NCBI GenBank assembly: GCA_030452275.1
Contig: JAKDMR010000046.1
Span: 1 to 10,775 of the forward strand
Source: Candidatus Nitrosocosmicus sp.
Lineage (GTDB): Archaea; Thermoproteota; Nitrososphaeria; Nitrososphaerales; Nitrososphaeraceae
DNA length: 10,775 nucleotides
Direction of reading: 5' to 3'
Position numbers and translations under genes: made by a program. Positions within the stretch are counted from its first letter, which is position 1; every line of letters starts with the position of its first letter. Below the pieces are notes generated by a model. It did no database searches. It was given only the letters and a program-made list of their open reading frames with translations, and was not told the origin of the DNA. This document shows positions 7,182 to 10,775 of the stretch, piece after piece.

Positions 7182-7771
7182 TCATTACACCACATTGGCG
7201 TGTTGACTTCGCATTTAGACGAATGGTTGATTAGTACGACAAAGTGCTCGGTACTACTCCGACTTTCGAGTCTTCGTCTCCAATAGGGAGAGACAGTAAT
7301 CAGTTTATGAGGGGTGTTTGGGTAACTAATGACAAAGCCAATCATCCCATTGCATTGGTCTCACGGCCTGGTCTTAGAGATTACCCGCAGAAGCCTACGC
7401 TGTCTAGATTCCAGCATGTTGTATTTGAGTATGAGGTAATCAAAGATTTATTGGACATTTATGCTCGTCTCAAAAAGCTGGGAATTGAACCAGTAATTGC
7501 AGTAGATCATGAACCGACTACTTCCTTTTACTAGTAGGATCCAGACCGCAATAGCGTTAAACTGTTTGTAGATAACTTTGGTAACTGGGAGCAGTCAACA
7601 GAGTTTATGCGAACATCCAAGGATTTTCAGGCAAATCCGTTTGGTACCTTAGTCGATCCTGCCAAGTTGGTTTCAGCATACGACAAGGTATGTTATTATC
7701 AGAACTTCTTAAGCGTGCATATACTAGAGTTCGAGCCGTCTGCCAAAATAGATCCAGGAACTGTGTTATAG
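7182..7771 (+). pseudogene. VOC-superfamily (glyoxalase/extradiol dioxygenase-like) protein, multiply broken
   Basis: Pieces in several frames rebuild one protein: SLHHIGVLTSHLDE (7182-7223), then MVD-stop-YDKVLGTTPTFESSS (from 7223), RFQHVVFEYEVIKDLLDIYARLKKLGIEPV, TTSFY-stop-stop-DPDRNSVKLFVDNFGNWEQSTEFM, then FQANPFGTLVDPAKLVSA, MLLSELLKRAYTR and FEPSAKIDPGTVL. LHHIG and FQHVVFEYE would carry the two metal-binding histidines. The third ligand, normally Glu in 'NSVEL', is Lys here. Lesions: a one-base loss at 7222-7223 (an A run), TAG at 7232-7234 in place of the usual Trp, TAG TAG at 7532-7537, and frame changes near 7688 and 7729. There is no convincing start codon. The family includes catechol 2,3-dioxygenases and glyoxalases; substrate unknown. 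With this many lesions it is a true pseudogene. Confidence 0.75.
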
Positions 7772-7797
7772 CAAAAAACTTGATGAACAGTATAGGG

Positions 7798-7981
7798 GGC
7801 CGTATTAACTTAAACATTTGACTGAACTGATTTTAGAAGCCATCCTGATCCAAACCAGTTAATTTTAACTAAAGTTCTTGTAATTTGAGCAGGATTTATG
7901 ATCTTTTGTTCCAAAATAAATTAACTGACTGCAAAGATGATTTGGAAATCAGTTGAAAAACTTCGTTAAGTTAACAGGGCC
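7798..7981. mobile_element. MITE-like element with ends shared with the IS at 10131
   Basis: A 184-bp non-coding segment bounded by imperfect inverted repeats of about 36 bp. The left end starts GGCCGTATTAACTTAA; the right end, read outward-in, starts GGCCCTGTTAACTTAA. The TTAACTTAA core and an internal AACTGATTT occupy the same positions in both, without gaps. The outer bases of the right end (7962-7982) are identical, as reverse complement, to 10130-10150 at the left end of the IS6-like element. No coding frame is present and no target duplication is evident. I infer a miniature element mobilised by that transposase, or a deleted copy of the same IS. Confidence 0.55.
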
Positions 7982-8000
7982 ATTTAATTTATTGGATTTT

Positions 8001-8800
8001 TTAATAACCTGTAAATTCTTCAGTTCTAATTCTTTGTTTTGGTATAGTTAAATCATTTTGTAATAGATTCTCCATGGCTTTTAGCATACATGGTGGACCA
8101 CAAATGTAAAATATAGAATTGTCTAGTTTACTTGCATCCAAGTACTTGGTCATCATTGCTTTGTTTATGTGACCTCGCTCACCTTCCCAATCATCTTGAG
8201 CGTTATCTAGAGTGTATACAACCTTTACATTTTCATTTACCTTTGTCCATTTGTCGAATTCGTCTTTGAATAATATGTTCTCTTGATCTCTATTGGCGTC
8301 AAACATTATTATTTTCAATGGTAACTCGGCATCTGTAGTATATTTATCATACTTCTAAATGGAGTCACACCTATTCCACCAGACAATAACACTGCGGGTT
8401 TTGAAGAATCTTCATGTAATGTAAAATTCCCAAGTGGTGCGGTAATGTCCACAGAGGCTCCAACATCTAAGTTGGTAAGTTTCTTTTTGAACAAAGTATC
8501 TCTTATCCTTGTACTTATCATAATGAAATTCTCCTCTGTAGGAGAAGAAGCCAAAGTAAATGATCTCATAGGTCCTTCTGGGTCATCTTTTGTTTCTAGA
8601 TCGACCATGGCATACTGACCTGCTTTATAGCGAAAGTTTTGACTTTGACTTTTATCATCCGCAACATTACCTCGAGAAAATTTAAAAGATTGTATGTCTG
8701 TACCCTTGTGTGATTTCTTTTCCAATAGTTTTAGTTGCATCTTCTGAACTCTTGTTGGCGTAATACTATCTTTAATTTCATCTTGTTGTTTATCACTCAT
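8001..8800 (-). pseudogene. Ferredoxin--NAD(P) reductase-like flavoprotein, split by one frameshift
   Basis: Two overlapping frames (8315-8800 and 8001-8318) are halves of one 266-residue FNR-family protein that moves electrons between NAD(P)H, FAD and a redox partner. The first half has the FAD-binding parts GQYAMVDL (61-68) and RSFTLAS (79-85), then the nucleotide-binding GGIGVTPFRSMI (141-152). The second half has YICGPPCML and the C-terminal RIRTEEFTGY. The first frame runs off into NILQMPSYH; adding one A to the AAA run near 8340 gives SMIKYTTDAELPLKIIMFDANR and a full protein. The apparent second start is TTG, not a real start. It lies 41 bp after the Rieske gene in the same orientation with no TATA box between, so one operon. 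The Rieske protein is the likely electron partner. A sequencing error is as likely as real decay. Confidence 0.8.
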
Positions 8801-8841
8801 TTTTCAGTCATCCATCCAACAGGCGTATGCATACAACTAAT

Positions 8842-9162
8842 CTAGGCGGTCTCAATGGAGATATCTCCAGTTTTATCATCAACAATAACAGGATATGATG
8901 TTAAATTCGTAACCCAATTTGTTTCAAGAGATGCTTTAGCGTTTCGAACATCAAATTTGCCAAAGTGCCATGGACAGGTTAGAGTATATCCTTCTAAAGT
9001 GCCCTCCTCCAATGGACCTCCGGCGTGAGAGCATACCGAATCCATAGCATAAAACTTGCCATCAATATTTGTCAACACAATGGATTTGTCACTAACTTCT
9101 ACTTTTACAAGTTTGTCTTCTTGTATATCGCCCTTCTTTAAAGTGGTCTTTAAAATAGGCAT
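8842..9162 (-). CDS. Rieske [2Fe-2S] ferredoxin
   Basis: A 106-residue soluble Rieske protein. C44-x-H46 (SVCSHAGGPLEEG) and C63-x2-H66 (LTCPWHFGKFD) form the 2Cys-2His cluster site with 16 residues between the pairs, as in Rieske ferredoxins of dioxygenase systems. There is no signal peptide or membrane anchor, so it is cytoplasmic. The start is taken at ATG 9162 (MPILKTTL) because a TATA box lies 27 bp upstream; the GTG at 9171 (three codons longer) would be too close to that box. It heads an operon with the FAD/NAD(P) reductase. No oxygenase alpha subunit is present in the window, so the final acceptor is unknown. The family also includes NirD-like nitrite reductase subunits, but no NirB is present. 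Confidence 0.88.
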   Translation of the reverse strand: MPILKTTLKKGDIQEDKLVKVEVSDKSIVLTNIDGKFYAMDSVCSHAGGPLEEGTLEGYTLTCPWHFGKFDVRNAKASLETNWVTNLTSYPVIVDDKTGDISIETA

Positions 9163-9185
9163 ACGATACACTAATTGATATCTTC

Positions 9186-9193
9186 CTTATAAG
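9186..9193 (-). promoter_or_regulatory. TATA box of the Rieske/reductase operon
   Basis: CTTATAAG, palindromic, centred 27 bp before ATG 9162. It decides the start codon in favour of 9162 and implies a leaderless mRNA. Confidence 0.6.
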
Positions 9194-9501
9194 GCATTCT
9201 TAGGGACTGTCAACTTCGTTAATTAGTTTAAAATTCTTCTAAATAATTAGTCATAATTGATATGATAAAGTAAATCTTATAATATTGCCGTTAATAGAAA
9301 TACAAAATGATTATCTGGATTTATGGTCGCTAAAAAATCCTCAAATGTAACTAGTATGATGAGATTTTCTTTCTCCTTGTTTTGAGTATATCAAAATAGT
9401 AGACTGATTTACTGATTACATTCACAGTTATGTTCTGCACTTTAAACGATAAATAAATTTTGTTAAATAAGACAAAAGAGTGCATGTATATAGAGTTTAA
9501 A
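9194..9501. other. Intergenic region with nothing recognised
   Basis: About 310 bp of AT-rich sequence between hsp20 and the Rieske promoter. No frame longer than a few dozen codons, no RNA gene and no repeat are seen. The Hsp20 terminator candidate borders its right edge. Confidence 0.5.
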
Positions 9502-9522
9502 CAAAAATTGTAGACTAGTCTA
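9502..9522 (-). terminator. Candidate hsp20 terminator
   Basis: The hsp20 stop codon lies in a perfect 12-bp palindrome (TAGACTAGTCTA, 9511-9522). On the minus strand this is followed by CAATTTTTG. A short hairpin plus a T5 run resembles an intrinsic terminator; archaea mainly need the oligo-T part. Confidence 0.35.
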
Positions 9523-10130
9523 CTTTTATTTCTTTACTCTTCGGTGTTGTTTGTTGTTTCTTATTGAATATAACTTCCAATATTCCGTTGTTGTAATTAG
9601 AGGATGCAGTTTCAAGATCTGCTTCTGGAGGTAAATCAAATACCTCATGATACTTTCTATTGGGATTATCTGTACTTATTTCAACTGAAGAATCATAAGC
9701 ATTTACCTTTATGTTCTCTTTCTTTACTCCAGGCATTTCTACTACTACCTTAACTTTTTTGTCGTTCGTAGTCATATCAACTAAAGGTTCTCTTTCAGAA
9801 GTAAGCATGGGAGATGTACCTGTTGAAGTGGATTTCACATTTCCAAATTCCTTGATCTTTGGCCTGCCATCAGGACCTATGGCCATAGAATATCCATAAA
9901 CAATAGGACCAACCTCTCTTACCTTTTCTCCACCTGGTGTAGTATATTCTCTTACAAGTTCTTTTGGAGCTTTGGTATCAATTTCTTTGAATTCACTTTG
10001 AAATATTTTTTCCATATTTTTCTAATATCATCAAAATCTCTTAACATGTCTTCAAAATAACCATGTCTTGGAAATCTTGGACCTTTTTGTTGTTCAAAAA
10101 GCCTTCTGAACCATTCATCATGTAATGGAT
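9515..10130 (-). pseudogene. hsp20: Hsp20/alpha-crystallin small heat-shock protein, frameshifted and cut by an IS
   Basis: The 166-residue frame from ATG 10015 holds KAPKELVREYTTPGGEKVREVGPIVYGYSM, an alpha-crystallin domain (about 75-155, with VVEMPGVKKENIKV and NNGILEVIF) and a C-terminal I-x-V tail (EIKVD) for oligomer contacts. Upstream, another frame encodes the usual N-terminus: PLHDEWFRRLFEQQKGPRFP, then YFEDMLRDFDDIRK. One A added to the A5 run at about 10017-10021 joins them as DDIRKNMEKIFQ. That frame is open up to 10130, where the IS6-like element begins, so the first codons and promoter are separated from the gene. Hsp20 binds unfolding proteins without ATP. The remaining 166 codons could still be translated from the internal ATG only if some promoter supplies a transcript. 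Confidence 0.8.
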
Positions 10131-10150
10131 GGCCCTGTTAACTTAACGAA
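10131..10150 (+). repeat. Left terminal repeat of the IS6-like element
   Basis: Twenty bases identical to the reverse complement of 7962-7981; the identity extends one base outward (10130 and 7982). Similarity to the other end of the MITE is limited to GGCC and TTAACTTAA. Confidence 0.7.
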
Positions 10151-10183
10151 AAATCTATAGCTTGAAGATGCCCTATTTCTTTT

Positions 10184-10775
10184 ATGTCAAACAAAAGAAA
10201 CAGAACACCTTCGGAGTACATTGACTATGGCCTATATTTGTATTTTATTGGTTTATCGTTAACGAACGTTGTCAAAGAGCTATCGTATCTGAATATAGTC
10301 AAAAGAAGTCATTTTACAATCTGGAATTGGTTTCAGAAGTTTCATCCAAAAAAGATGTCATTGGTAGAAAGGAAAGAAGAGGTACCAGAATACATCGTAG
10401 ATGAGACTGTGTTAAAGGCCGGTTCTGAAAACATATGGTTGTGGATAGCGACTGAACCAGAAAATGGTCAATTTCTCGCACAAATCATACCTAAAGAGAG
10501 GAACATGTTTGTAGCAGAAAGGTTTCTGTCAAGTATTGTCAGAGACTATGGGGAACACGCTGTATCTACAGATGGAGGTACGTGGTATCCACAAGCCTGT
10601 GAATTTCTAAAAATGGAACACCATCTTCATTCCTCTAAGGAGAAAAGTTTGATTGATAGAAAGGACTATGCAATATATCAAAGATAGAACTGAAAGTTTC
10701 GACGACTATTTCCCATGTAGAATAGATCTCTTGCGCAATTAGTCAAAAGAGCTTTATTTCTGTCTAGTGTATGTA
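10184..10775 (+). pseudogene. IS6-like DDE transposase, frameshifted, continues past window
   Basis: An N-terminal helix-turn-helix (LSLTNVVKELSYLNIVKRSHFTIWNWFQKF, about 24-53) precedes the catalytic domain: EYIVDETVLKAGSENIWLWIA carries the first Asp and HAVSTDGGTWYPQACEFLKMEHH the second. The first frame ends at 10687 with DRKDYAIYQR. The family-like continuation is in another frame: ERTMQYIKDRTESFDDYFPCR, holding the catalytic Glu (GAA at 10659-10661). The sequence TTGATTGATAGAA suggests a small insertion there. Near 10725 a further frame change leads to SCAISQKSFISV, which resembles the family's C-terminal Cys/HVKSFIS tail. The element is probably not autonomous in this copy. IS6 assignment is from the VDET and STDGGTWYP motifs. 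Confidence 0.7.

Larger units (their letters stand above)
10131..10775 (+). mobile_element. IS6-like insertion sequence, left part (continues past window)
   Basis: It begins with the terminal repeat GGCCCTGTTAACTTAACGAA, 53 bp before the transposase ATG, and runs off the right edge. The insertion lies within the 5' coding region of hsp20. The preceding 8 bp (TAATGGAT, 10123-10130) would be the target duplication if it recurs after the right end, since IS6 elements make 8-bp duplications; this is outside the window. The same repeat occurs inverted at 7962-7981 as one end of the MITE-like element. Confidence 0.7.

Noticed and set aside
7103..7817. Minus-strand frames at 7103-7345 and 7605-7817
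   Set aside because: They lie opposite the VOC pseudogene, whose plus-strand pieces have clear family motifs; they are shadows.
8001..8318. The reductase C-terminal half as a separate gene with a 4-bp overlap
   Set aside because: Its start is TTG in the middle of a beta strand, and one added base fuses it to the preceding frame as a normal FNR-family protein.
9711..9899. Plus-strand frame of 62 codons opposite hsp20
   Set aside because: It is antisense to the alpha-crystallin region, with no family resemblance.
1..10775. A new defence system, CRISPR array or tRNA-associated island
   Set aside because: No direct-repeat array, no tRNA-like fold, and no nuclease, helicase, toxin or integrase genes other than transposases were found.

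Overview
The window looks like accessory, AT-rich archaeal chromosome, most likely from an ammonia-oxidising Nitrososphaerales archaeon of the Nitrosocosmicus type. This assignment is an inference. It rests on archaeal TATA boxes about 25 bp upstream of start codons with no leader (leaderless transcripts), a PHA synthase, a lineage-style Rieske ferredoxin/reductase pair, an Hsp20 of the 'KAPKELVREY...VGPIVYGYS' type, small PRC-barrel-like proteins, and several degenerate insertion sequences. There is no rRNA, tRNA or CRISPR array that I can see.

Layout. 1-496: 3' part of a broken DDE (IS4/IS5-type) transposase running off the left edge. 555-1550: a complete but decayed IS5/IS427-like element on the minus strand, with terminal inverted repeats and a TA target duplication, lying 23 bp beyond the stop of phaC. 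1574-3091 (-): phaC, a poly(3-hydroxyalkanoate) synthase with an intact Cys-Asp-His triad. 3121-3759: a largely empty intergenic stretch holding a hairpin and a possible remnant of a small gene. 3760-4119 (-): hypothetical protein, possibly winged-helix. 4590-4946 (+): PRC-barrel-like small protein broken by an in-frame TAG. 4991-5191 (-): small hypothetical. 5343-5824 (-): PPOX-like flavin/F420-binding protein with one frameshift. 6120-7055 (+): intact medium-chain NADPH:quinone-type oxidoreductase. 7182-7771 (+): heavily broken VOC (glyoxalase/extradiol dioxygenase) gene. 7798-7981: a 184-bp MITE-like element. 8001-9162 (-): Rieske ferredoxin followed by an FAD/NAD(P) reductase (reductase frameshifted), a small electron-transfer operon. 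9515-10130 (-): Hsp20 with a frameshift, cut near its N-terminus by an IS6-like element that starts at 10131 and runs off the right edge with its own broken transposase.

The intact genes are phaC (carbon storage), the NADPH oxidoreductase, the Rieske protein and two hypotheticals. Almost every other gene carries a lesion. In five of them the reading frame is restored by adding a single A or T to a short homopolymer run. That pattern fits either genuine decay in an IS-rich island or homopolymer errors in the assembly, and the difference decides how many genes here are alive. I did not find a convincing new defence or biosynthetic system. The most informative observations are the IS insertion into hsp20, the MITE that shares its terminal repeat with that IS, and the N-terminally extended PhaC without a visible PhaE partner.
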